Origin: VGBK01 sp964548475
GTDB taxonomy: Bacteria; Actinomycetota; Acidimicrobiia; Spongiisociales; UBA11373
Direction of reading: 5' to 3'
Length of the DNA stretch: 5,782 nucleotides
NCBI GenBank assembly: GCA_964548475.1
Contig: CAZJRF010000112.1
Location: forward strand, 1 to 5,782
Shown here: positions 1 through 5,743 of the stretch, in pieces
Layout of the letters: the number at the start of each line of letters is the position of its first letter
Position numbering within the stretch: position 1 is the first letter of the stretch
Made by a program: the position numbers and the translations under genes
The notes under the pieces: generated by a model
The model's database searches: none
Seen by the model: the letters and a program-made list of their open reading frames with translations, nothing else
What the model was told of the DNA's origin: nothing

Positions 1-107
1 CCAAGAAGGCTCCGGCCAAGAAGGCTCCGGCCAAGAAGGCTCCGGCCAAGAAGGCCCCGGCCAAGAAGGCTCCGGCCAAGAAGGCTCCGGCCAAGAAGGC
101 TCCGGCC
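1..107 (+). repeat. 15-bp in-frame tandem repeat, seven full units
   Basis: The unit ccaagaaggctccgg repeats head to tail from base 1 (starts at 1, 16, 31, 46, 61, 76 and 91) and then decays at 106 into the last codons of the gene. All copies match except unit 4, which has a c in place of t. Each unit encodes one KKAPA-type pentapeptide. The array reaches the window's left edge, so the true copy number is unknown. The near-perfect identity suggests recent expansion by slippage or unequal recombination. Confidence 0.95.
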
Positions 108-119
108 AGGAAGAAGTAG
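1..119 (+). CDS. C-terminal tail of a lysine-rich, probably nucleoid-associated protein (partial, 5' end outside window)
   Basis: Only the 3' end of this gene is present. Read with codons starting at base 3, it encodes seven consecutive KKAPA pentapeptides (bases 3-107), then RKK and a TAG stop at 117-119. Such basic, Pro/Ala-spaced tails are known on actinobacterial HU proteins (HupB type) and histone-H1-like proteins. There they bind DNA non-specifically and compact the nucleoid. Similar tails also occur on some ribosomal proteins and chaperones, so the folded domain outside the window is needed to name the gene. The frame, the stop codon and the terminator-like hairpin just downstream all support a real 3' end. 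The coding repeat is almost identical at the DNA level, with a single silent GCT-to-GCC change in the fourth unit. I am confident of the tail and unsure of the parent family. Confidence 0.8.
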   Translation, partial: KKAPAKKAPAKKAPAKKAPAKKAPAKKAPAKKAPARKK

Positions 120-128
120 TCGATTCGC

Positions 129-160
129 CGAGGGGGCTGCCCTCCGGGGAGGCCCCCTCG
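129..160 (+). terminator. GC-rich hairpin after the lysine-rich protein gene
   Basis: Bases 129-136 (cgaggggg) pair perfectly with 153-160 (ccccctcg). An inner stem of 141-144 with 149-152 extends the hairpin past a small bulge at 137-140. It begins about 10 bases after the TAG stop at 117-119. There is no downstream T-tract, which is common for terminator-like hairpins in high-GC actinobacteria. Termination activity is inferred. Confidence 0.6.
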
Positions 161-168
161 CCGCGTTC

Positions 169-195
169 GCAGAGGCCGCCGTCGGCGGCCTCTGC
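169..195. terminator. Second perfect hairpin, 12-bp stem with 3-base loop
   Basis: Bases 169-180 (gcagaggccgcc) are perfectly complementary to 184-195, with gtc as the loop. It lies nine bases after the first hairpin and just upstream of the likely promoter of the heliorhodopsin gene. It may be a second terminator insulating that gene from read-through. No T-tract follows. The symmetrical stem would also form in a − strand transcript. Confidence 0.55.
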
Positions 196-219
196 TGTGC
201 GTGCGGGCCGTCCCGCTCC

Positions 220-232
220 TACAGTTCCCCAC
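220..232 (+). promoter_or_regulatory. Probable −10 element (TACAGT) for a leaderless heliorhodopsin transcript
   Basis: TACAGT at 220-225 fits the actinobacterial TANNNT −10 consensus and ends seven bases before the A of the ATG at 233. This spacing would place the transcription start at or next to that A. No Shine-Dalgarno sequence precedes the ATG, which fits a leaderless mRNA, a common arrangement in Actinobacteria. No convincing −35 hexamer is visible around 197-202. The upstream hairpin (169-195) ends just before that zone. Confidence 0.5.
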
Positions 233-1027
233 ATGGAACCCACAACTATCTCCGCTCCGCTCGCCGAGGGGGCCGACGCCTTTCGGCGCCTCCGCCGCCT
301 TCGCTGGTACAACCTGATCATGGGCCTCTTCCACGCCCTCCAGGGCGTGGTGATCCTGATCCTGGCCAGCGACTTCAGCCTCCCGGTGAAGGGCTTCTTT
401 CTGTCCGCCCAGCCCGGGGCCGGGCAGTACACGGCCGAGCACTTGTTCGACGTGCGCATCGCCTGGGGGGTGGCCGCCTTCGTATTCCTCTCGGCTCTCG
501 CCCACTGGCTCATCGCCAGCCCGGGCATCTACCAGTGGTACAGCCGCAATCTGCTGAGGGAGCGCAACCATGCCCGCTGGATCGAGTACTCGCTGAGCTC
601 CTCCGTGATGGTGGTGCTCATCGCCATGCTCACCGGCATCAGCGACGTGGCCGCCCTCGGCGCCATCTTCGGGGTCAACGCCGCCATGATCCTGTTCGGA
701 CTTCTCCAGGAGCACTACGAGAAGCCCGGGCGGCCCCGCTGGCTCCCCTTCATCTTCGGGTGCCTGGCCGGGGCGGTGCCCTGGATAGTCATCGCCATCT
801 ACCTGTGGGCCCCGGGTGCGCCCGGGGAGCCGCCCGCCTTCGTCTACGGGATCTTCTTCTCGCTGTTCGTGTTCTTCAACATCTTCGCGGTGAACATGGT
901 CCTGCAGTACCGGAAGGTGGGGAAGTGGCGCGACTACCTGTACGGAGAGGCGGCCTACGTGCTTCTCTCCCTGGTGGCCAAGTCGCTGCTGGCCTGGCAG
1001 GTGTTCGCCGGCACCCTGGCTTCCTGA
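233..1027 (+). CDS. Heliorhodopsin (retinal-binding seven-helix membrane photoreceptor)
   Basis: The 264-residue product closely resembles heliorhodopsin 48C12 along its whole length, as I recall that sequence. Heliorhodopsins bind retinal through a helix-7 lysine, sit in the membrane with inverted topology (N terminus in the cytoplasm), have slow photocycles and mostly pump no ions; a sensory or regulatory role is proposed. Seven hydrophobic segments are visible at about 26-47, 76-98, 115-137, 138-160, 171-193, 202-226 and 238-262. Family landmarks are all present: W116-IEYSLSSS with counterion Glu118 (48C12 Glu107), His34 and His91 (His23 and His80), Ser246, and the Schiff-base Lys250 in SLVAKS (Lys241). 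GVNAAMILFGLLQE and GCLAGAVPWI are also typical. I chose ATG 233 over an in-frame GTG at 197 because the −10 box supports it and the extra 12 residues are not family-like. The gene is convergent with the next one. No retinal-synthesis gene is in view. Confidence 0.95.
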   Translation: MEPTTISAPLAEGADAFRRLRRLRWYNLIMGLFHALQGVVILILASDFSLPVKGFFLSAQPGAGQYTAEHLFDVRIAWGVAAFVFLSALAHWLIASPGIYQWYSRNLLRERNHARWIEYSLSSSVMVVLIAMLTGISDVAALGAIFGVNAAMILFGLLQEHYEKPGRPRWLPFIFGCLAGAVPWIVIAIYLWAPGAPGEPPAFVYGIFFSLFVFFNIFAVNMVLQYRKVGKWRDYLYGEAAYVLLSLVAKSLLAWQVFAGTLAS

Positions 1028-1047
1028 TCTTCCCGTCCGTCTGCGCG

Positions 1048-1076
1048 CTGGGGCCCCGGCCATGCCGGGGCCCCAG
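1048..1076. terminator. Bidirectional hairpin between convergent genes
   Basis: Bases 1048-1060 (ctggggccccggc) pair perfectly with 1064-1076, giving a 13-bp stem with a cat loop. It lies 20 bases past the heliorhodopsin stop and 15 bases past the stop of the − strand dehydrogenase gene, so it is placed to end transcripts from both sides. Neither side has a real T-tract. The role is inferred from position and stem strength. Confidence 0.75.
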
Positions 1077-1091
1077 CCGTTCCCGGTCCGG

Positions 1092-2477
1092 TCAGCAGCC
1101 GGGCAGCACCTTGCCCGGGTTCAAGATGTTCAGCGGGTCGAGGGCTCGCTTGACGGCTCGCATCACCTCGACCGCCTCCTCTCCGTGCTCCTCCACCAGG
1201 TAGTCCTGCTTGCCGTAGCCGATGCCGTGCTCCCCGGTGCAGGTGCCCCCCATGGCTAGGGCGCGCCGCACCAGGCGGTCGTGCAGCGCCCGGCAGCCGG
1301 CCAGCTCCGCCGGGTCGGCCGGGTCGAAGGTGAGGGTCACATGGAAGTTGCCGTCGCCCACGTGGCCCATGATCGGAGCCCGGATGCCAGAGACATCCAG
1401 GTCGCGTCGCGTGTCCAGGATGCACTCGGCCAGCCGGGAGATAGGCACGCAGACGTCGGTGGGCATCCCCCGCACCGCCGGCCGCTGCGCCCGGGCGGCG
1501 TAGTACGCATCGTGGCGGATATTCCAGAGCCGATTCCGCTCGGCCGGGTCGGTGGCCGACTCCCACCCGGTACCCCCCTGCCCGGCGGCGATCTCCCGCA
1601 CGGCCTCGGCCTGTTCGGCCACCCCGGCGGGGGTACCGTGGAACTCCAGCAGCAGGGTGGGCCGGGCCGCCAGGTCCAGTCCCGAGTAGGCGTTGCAGGC
1701 GGTGATCTGCACCTCGTCGAGCAGCTCGATGCGAGCGGGTCGGATCCCTATCTGCAGGGTGGCGATGGCCGTCTCCACCGCACCGGCCAGGGTGGCGAAG
1801 GCGCAGATCGCCACCACCGACGACTCCGGGATCCCGTAGATCCGCAGGGTCACCTCGGTGATCACCCCCAGCGTGCCTTCCGAGCCCACCAGCAGGTGGG
1901 TCAGGTCGTAGCCGGCCGACGACTTGCGGGCCCGGCGCGCGGTGTGCACCACCCGGCCGTCGGCCATCACCGCGGTCACCGCCAGCACCGCTTCCCGCAT
2001 CGCCCCGTACCCCACCGTCCGGGTCCCGGAGGCCCGGGTGGCCGCCATCCCCCCGATGGTGGCGTCGGCTCCCGGGTCTACCGGGAAGAACAGCCCCCGC
2101 CGTCCCAGATGCTCTTCCAGTTGGGTGCGGCGCACCCCTGCCTCGACGGTGCAGTCCAGGTCGGCCTCGTTGACTTCCAGGATGCGGGTCATGTTGGATA
2201 GGTCCAGGCACAGCCCGCCGTGCAGGGCCCCCACCCCTCCCTCGAACGACGTGCCGGCCCCGAAGGGGATCACCGGCACCCGGCCCCTGGCGCAGATCTC
2301 CACCAGGCGGGAGACCTCGGCGGTGGAGGTGGGGAAGACCACCGCCTCGGGCGGCACCGGCGGGTTCCACCCCTCGTCGGTCCCGTGGTGGCGGCACACG
2401 TCGGCCGAGGTGCTCAGCCGGTCGCCGAGCAACTCCTGCAACCAGGGAAGGATGTCGGCCACCGATCCGTAGGGCAT
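1092..2477 (-). CDS. FAD-linked 2-hydroxyacid dehydrogenase (D-lactate dehydrogenase / glycolate oxidase GlcD type)
   Basis: The 461-residue flavoprotein oxidises a 2-hydroxyacid such as D-lactate or glycolate to the 2-oxoacid, passing electrons from FAD to a membrane or protein acceptor. Two family domains are visible. The N-terminal FAD-binding (PCMH/VAO-type) domain, about residues 42-215, carries PFGAGTSFEGG (71-81) and the VDPGADATIGGMAATRASG segment starting at 133. The C-terminal FAD-oxidase domain, about 216-461, carries GHVGDGNFH (371-379), GGTCTGEHGIG (410-420) and a closing LNPGK. The MAATRASGT pattern resembles mitochondrial-type D-lactate dehydrogenase more than classic GlcD, but the substrate stays open. 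The chosen ATG starts 25 bases after the inhibitor gene's stop. A GTG at 2489-2487 preceded by GGAG is a plausible alternative adding four residues. There is no signal peptide. It is the last gene of the likely three-gene operon and appears intact. Confidence 0.88.
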   Translation of the reverse strand: MPYGSVADILPWLQELLGDRLSTSADVCRHHGTDEGWNPPVPPEAVVFPTSTAEVSRLVEICARGRVPVIPFGAGTSFEGGVGALHGGLCLDLSNMTRILEVNEADLDCTVEAGVRRTQLEEHLGRRGLFFPVDPGADATIGGMAATRASGTRTVGYGAMREAVLAVTAVMADGRVVHTARRARKSSAGYDLTHLLVGSEGTLGVITEVTLRIYGIPESSVVAICAFATLAGAVETAIATLQIGIRPARIELLDEVQITACNAYSGLDLAARPTLLLEFHGTPAGVAEQAEAVREIAAGQGGTGWESATDPAERNRLWNIRHDAYYAARAQRPAVRGMPTDVCVPISRLAECILDTRRDLDVSGIRAPIMGHVGDGNFHVTLTFDPADPAELAGCRALHDRLVRRALAMGGTCTGEHGIGYGKQDYLVEEHGEEAVEVMRAVKRALDPLNILNPGKVLPGC

Positions 2478-2502
2478 GGTGGGCAGCACCTCACTCCGTC
2501 CC

Positions 2503-2919
2503 TCAGCCCACCACCACGCGGAAGGTGAACGTCCTGCTCGGCGCAACGTCCGTCCACGACTGCCGGTAGACCATGACCACCTCCGCCTCACCCGGGCCGA
2601 CTGCCTCGAAGCGGAAGGTGTAGGTACCGCCCGAGCCGTCGGCATCGGACTCACTCTCGTATTGGGGATCACCTACAGGGGCAATCACCCGCTCGTCGAT
2701 CTCGGCCATCTCCCAGGTGAAACCGGTGGTGGGGTTTCCCTCGATCTCGACCAGTACCACTTGAGCCGGAGCCATCTCCACCACGGCACCTGAATCCGGC
2801 TCGCGCAGAATCCGGACGACCCCATCGACCTCCCCGCCGGTAAGGACCAGGGCCAGGGCGAGCACTCCGGCCACCACCACCAATCCCGCAGCTACCAGGG
2901 CCCATCGCCTGCGAGTCAT
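2503..2919 (-). CDS. Chagasin-like cysteine-protease inhibitor (I42 family), membrane-anchored or secreted
   Basis: The 138-residue protein carries the three loops that define chagasin-type inhibitors, which plug the active site of papain-like cysteine proteases. NPTTGF is at 62-67, GSGG at 95-98, and YRQSW at 118-122 stands in for the usual RPW-like loop. The surrounding sequence is beta-rich, as expected for the immunoglobulin-like I42 fold. Residues 6-27 form one long hydrophobic segment after the basic start MTRRR, which is either an uncleaved anchor or a signal peptide. No lipobox cysteine is present. The ATG at 2919 is preceded by AAGGGAG at a 4-base gap, which favours it over a GTG at 2967 that would abut the upstream stop. 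The gene sits 48 bases after the GcvT-SHMT stop and ends 25 bases before the dehydrogenase. The target protease is unknown, and a general envelope-protein role is possible. Confidence 0.8.
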   Translation of the reverse strand: MTRRRWALVAAGLVVVAGVLALALVLTGGEVDGVVRILREPDSGAVVEMAPAQVVLVEIEGNPTTGFTWEMAEIDERVIAPVGDPQYESESDADGSGGTYTFRFEAVGPGEAEVVMVYRQSWTDVAPSRTFTFRVVVG

Positions 2920-2923
2920 GCAG

Positions 2924-2930
2924 CTCCCTT
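2924..2930 (-). promoter_or_regulatory. Ribosome binding site AAGGGAG that sets the I42 gene start
   Basis: On the − strand, AAGGGAG (2930 to 2924) precedes the ATG at 2919 by four bases. It lies inside the longer in-frame alternative beginning at GTG 2967 and is the main reason for choosing the shorter start. Confidence 0.65.
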
Positions 2931-2967
2931 CCGGCCGTCCGCGCGACAGGCCGACTCGCTGGGTCAC

Positions 2968-5628
2968 TCAGAGAGTACCCAGCAGCTTCTCCCGGGCCGC
3001 GGCGAACCCGTCGCCCTCGAAACAGAACCGCATGGTTTGGAACCGGCGGCGGAACCCGGCCACCTTCTCGCCTATTCCTTTCTCATCCCGGACGGCGGCG
3101 GCCAGCAGGCCGGCCATCTCCTGGAAGTCCGGTTCCACCATGCCGAAGCGCGTCATCTCAGATACCCCCAGGCGCAGTGCCGAGCTGGCGGTGAACCCCT
3201 CGTCGCTGGGGATGGCCTGGTAGTTGCAGATGATGTTGCGCTCCTCGAGTGCCCGGGCCACCTCGGCGCCCCGGCCGCGCCCGACCGCCACGATCACCTG
3301 GTGGGTCTCGGTGTAGTCCACCGACGGGTCCCCCTGCACGTCGAGCCCCTCCCCGGCCAACGCCCGGGCGAAGGCCTTGGCGTTGGCGATCACCTGCGGC
3401 TGGTACTCATCCTTGAACGTGTTCACCTCGATGGCGGCCAGCAGCAGCCCCAGCAGCGTCCCCAGGTGGTGGTTGCTGACCGCCCCCGGGAAGGTGCGCC
3501 GGCGGATGGCCTTCCACAGGCCCATGTCGGGGGATTCCTCCGGGAAATCGGCGGCGATCACCCCCCGCTGCGGGCCGAAGAAGGTCTTGTGGGTGGAGCC
3601 GGTGACCAGGTCGGCGCCGTCGTGGAAGGGCTGCTGGAAGTGCGGGCCCACCAGACCGAGCACGTGGGCCATGTCGTACATGATGAGCGGCCGCTCCTCC
3701 TTGCCGGCCACCAGCGCCCGAATCTCGGCCACCGGCTCGGGATGGAGCACCATGCTCTTGCCGAAGATGATCAGCTCGGGGTCAATCTCCTCCAGCAGCC
3801 TCCCGGTGGCCTCGACGTCGATGCGGTAGGGGTTGTCCTCCCGCACCGGGAAGTTGACCACCGCCGGCCGCTCGGTGCGAGGGTCGCGGGCGATGTAGTC
3901 CCGCAGGGCCCCCATGGGCTGGGAGCTCAGGTGGCCTCCCTTGCCGATGTGGTTGTTCATGGCCAGGCGAATGCGCTGGGGCTCGCGCCGCCGGTCGACC
4001 CGGTTGCGATAGTCCACCAGCGCGCTGAACACCGTCATGTTGGCCATCTGCCCGCTGATGACCCGCGACTCGATCAGGCGGCAGCCCAGGAAGGAGGCCA
4101 TTTCGCGGGCCACCTGCTCCTCGACCCAGGCGATGAAGTCGGTTCCCTGGTAGTAGAAGACCTCCTGGCCGAGGGCGGCCAGCTCGCGGTGCTCGGCATA
4201 GCGGCCCATGGGGTCGGTCACCTGCAGCAGGCGCACCAGCGGCGACTGGGTCATCTCGGAGGGGATCAGGTTGATGCAGGAATGCTGGCGCCACTCGTGG
4301 TTGGCCAGGGCCCGCTCGAGCACCACCCGGGCCCGTTCGGTCCCCCCGGCGGCGGCCGGCTTGGTCTCTCGTTCCGCCCGGCGCGGCAGCACCGCCCGGA
4401 AGTAGGGCGGGGCGTCCGAGCGGCCGTGCCATTCGACCACCTGGGCGGGCACCCGCCGGCCCCGCAGATCCACCTCCACCTCTTGGCCCGGCCCGAGCGC
4501 CGCATCCAGGCAGGCCAGGGTGATAGGCCGCCGATCGTGCTCATCCCCGATGCGGGTGGTGGCGCCCTCTCCTTCGAACTTCCAGTAAGGGGCCACGCTG
4601 CCGCTGGTGATGAAGCCGACTTTGCGGTCGCCCAGGAACACCTTGTGGCCCTGGCGGGCGATGCCGGAGCTGAGCAGGGCCAGGCACCGGGTGCGCCGGG
4701 GGAGCACGTCGGAGCCCCGATATTCGCCGGTCTTGAGAAGCTGGTCCTGCTCACGCTGCTGCTGCAGGGCGGCCCGGCCGATGAAATCTCCCTTCCTCTC
4801 CGAGAAGCTCACCGCCGAGGCGCTGAGCGGAAAGGAGTAGGCGGGGAACTCGTTGCCCTCCGGATCGATGCCCAGCTCGTGCCCGTAGAGAGGGAGGGCG
4901 GCCTCCAGGCGCAGGGTGTCGCGGGACCCCAGGCCGCAGGGCACGATCCCCCGGCCGGCCCCGGCCTCGTCCAAGGCGGCCCAGATCGCCTCGGCGGCTT
5001 CGGCGGCGACCAGCAGCTCGAAGGCAATCGGCTCGCCGGTGTAGCCGGTGCGGGCGATCAGCACGTCGGCCCCGGCGATCTTCCCCGCCGACAGCGAGTT
5101 GCGCCGCGGCTCGGGCAGCGATCCGTCCTCCAGCAGCTCTCCCAGGACCTCGCCGGTGAGCGGTCCCTGGAAGGCGATCATCGCCAGCGATCGGGTGCAG
5201 TCCTCGATGGTGAGGTCGGTGAAGGCCGTGGCCGGTTGAGCCAGGTGCTCCAGGTCGGTGAGCCGGTTGGAGGCGTTGACCACCAGGATGAAGTCGTCCT
5301 CCCCGAAGCGGTACAGGTAGGCGTCGTCGATGACCCCGCCTCGCTCGTTGGGGATCAGGGTGTACTGGGCCCGCCAGGGTTCGAGCGCCTCGGCGTTGTT
5401 GGTCAGCACGTGCTGCAGGAAGGCGAGGCGGTCGGCCCCCCCGATGCGGAGGCGGCCCATGTGGCTGACGTCCCAGATGCCGCCGTACCGGCGGGTGGCC
5501 AGATGTTCGGCCAGCATGCCCGACTCGTACTGGACGGGCATCTCCCAGCCCCCGAAGTCCACCATCTTCCCGCCGTGGGAATGGTGCCAGGTGTTGAGGG
5601 GGGTCTTGATCAGGGCCTGCTCGGCCAT
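2968..5628 (-). CDS. gcvT-glyA: Fused aminomethyltransferase (glycine cleavage T-protein) and divergent serine hydroxymethyltransferase
   Basis: This 886-residue chain joins two normally separate folate enzymes. Residues 1 to about 415 are GcvT-like and would release ammonia and pass the aminomethyl carbon of glycine to tetrahydrofolate. Landmarks are HGGKMVDFGGWEMPVQY (18-34), WDVSHMG (52-58), GGVIDD (97-102, holding the catalytic Asp), VVNASN (116-121), RTGYTGE (193-199) and GSRDTLRLEAALPLYG (234-249). A polar, Ala/Pro-bearing linker spans about 416-432. Residues 433-886 are SHMT-like (glycine plus methylene-THF to serine, PLP-dependent). Landmarks are LIPSE (454-458), RYAE (476-479), FYYQG (491-495), SGQMAN (525-530), GGHLS (564-568), YDMAH (651-655), STHK with PLP Lys681, and ALRLG with Arg819. 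The usual GPRGG after the lysine reads GPQRG. GGAGGA lies seven bases before the ATG. It leads the likely operon. Both domains look intact and cytosolic. Functional identity of the SHMT half is less certain than its fold. Confidence 0.9.
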   Translation of the reverse strand: MAEQALIKTPLNTWHHSHGGKMVDFGGWEMPVQYESGMLAEHLATRRYGGIWDVSHMGRLRIGGADRLAFLQHVLTNNAEALEPWRAQYTLIPNERGGVIDDAYLYRFGEDDFILVVNASNRLTDLEHLAQPATAFTDLTIEDCTRSLAMIAFQGPLTGEVLGELLEDGSLPEPRRNSLSAGKIAGADVLIARTGYTGEPIAFELLVAAEAAEAIWAALDEAGAGRGIVPCGLGSRDTLRLEAALPLYGHELGIDPEGNEFPAYSFPLSASAVSFSERKGDFIGRAALQQQREQDQLLKTGEYRGSDVLPRRTRCLALLSSGIARQGHKVFLGDRKVGFITSGSVAPYWKFEGEGATTRIGDEHDRRPITLACLDAALGPGQEVEVDLRGRRVPAQVVEWHGRSDAPPYFRAVLPRRAERETKPAAAGGTERARVVLERALANHEWRQHSCINLIPSEMTQSPLVRLLQVTDPMGRYAEHRELAALGQEVFYYQGTDFIAWVEEQVAREMASFLGCRLIESRVISGQMANMTVFSALVDYRNRVDRRREPQRIRLAMNNHIGKGGHLSSQPMGALRDYIARDPRTERPAVVNFPVREDNPYRIDVEATGRLLEEIDPELIIFGKSMVLHPEPVAEIRALVAGKEERPLIMYDMAHVLGLVGPHFQQPFHDGADLVTGSTHKTFFGPQRGVIAADFPEESPDMGLWKAIRRRTFPGAVSNHHLGTLLGLLLAAIEVNTFKDEYQPQVIANAKAFARALAGEGLDVQGDPSVDYTETHQVIVAVGRGRGAEVARALEERNIICNYQAIPSDEGFTASSALRLGVSEMTRFGMVEPDFQEMAGLLAAAVRDEKGIGEKVAGFRRRFQTMRFCFEGDGFAAAREKLLGTL

Positions 5629-5635
5629 GGTGCGT

Positions 5636-5641
5636 TCCTCC
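5636..5641 (-). promoter_or_regulatory. Strong ribosome binding site (GGAGGA) for gcvT-glyA
   Basis: On the − strand, GGAGGA (5641 to 5636) lies seven bases before the ATG at 5628. This is near-ideal spacing and fixes the start, since the next residues (ALIKTPLNTWHHSHGGKMVDFGGWEMP) already align with the GcvT N terminus. Confidence 0.8.
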
Positions 5642-5677
5642 GCTCGGGCGCTGGGTCGATCGTGCCGGTAGCGCTTG

Positions 5678-5690
5678 TACCACCACGGTA
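5678..5690 (-). promoter_or_regulatory. Tentative −10 region and small inverted repeat upstream of gcvT-glyA
   Basis: On the − strand TACCGT (5690-5685) fits TANNNT, and TACAAG (5679-5674) is a weaker alternative. The + strand segment 5678-5690 is TACC, five bases, then GGTA, an inverted repeat that could be an operator overlapping the promoter. No good −35 box is visible. The tRNA lies upstream in the same direction, so co-transcription from its promoter cannot be excluded. I see no glycine riboswitch in 5629-5743. Confidence 0.25.
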
Positions 5691-5743
5691 ACCGAGCCGG
5701 GAGAAAGGCCCCACCGCTCCGCGAGGAGAAGCAGGCGGCCCAG

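Noticed and set aside
1..107. Possible CRISPR array
   Set aside because: The 15-bp units are head to tail with no spacers, in frame, and end in a stop codon. It is a coding tandem repeat.
535..1203. A + strand frame overlapping the heliorhodopsin in a second frame
   Set aside because: It is Arg/His/Pro-rich low-complexity sequence that runs through the 13-bp hairpin into the antisense of the next gene. The heliorhodopsin frame explains the region.
955..2397. A 480-codon − strand open frame overlapping the dehydrogenase gene in another frame
   Set aside because: The product is an R/G/P/H-rich low-complexity string typical of out-of-frame reading of GC-rich DNA, and it crosses the convergent terminator into the heliorhodopsin gene.
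3037..5691. An 884-codon open frame on the + strand, opposite the GcvT-SHMT gene
   Set aside because: It mirrors the GcvT-SHMT gene and exists because GC-rich codons keep stops off the antisense strand. Its translation is low-complexity (rich in G, H, L, V, P) with no recognisable motif, while the − strand frame has clear enzyme motifs and a good RBS.
5697..5725. Terminator after the tRNA
   Set aside because: gagc/gctc and GG/CC segments can be paired only with bulges and mismatches, and no T-run follows in the − direction. The stem is too weak to annotate.
5629..5743. Glycine riboswitch upstream of the glycine-metabolism operon
   Set aside because: I looked for the conserved glycine aptamer elements and found none, and the space between the tRNA and the ATG is only 115 bases.
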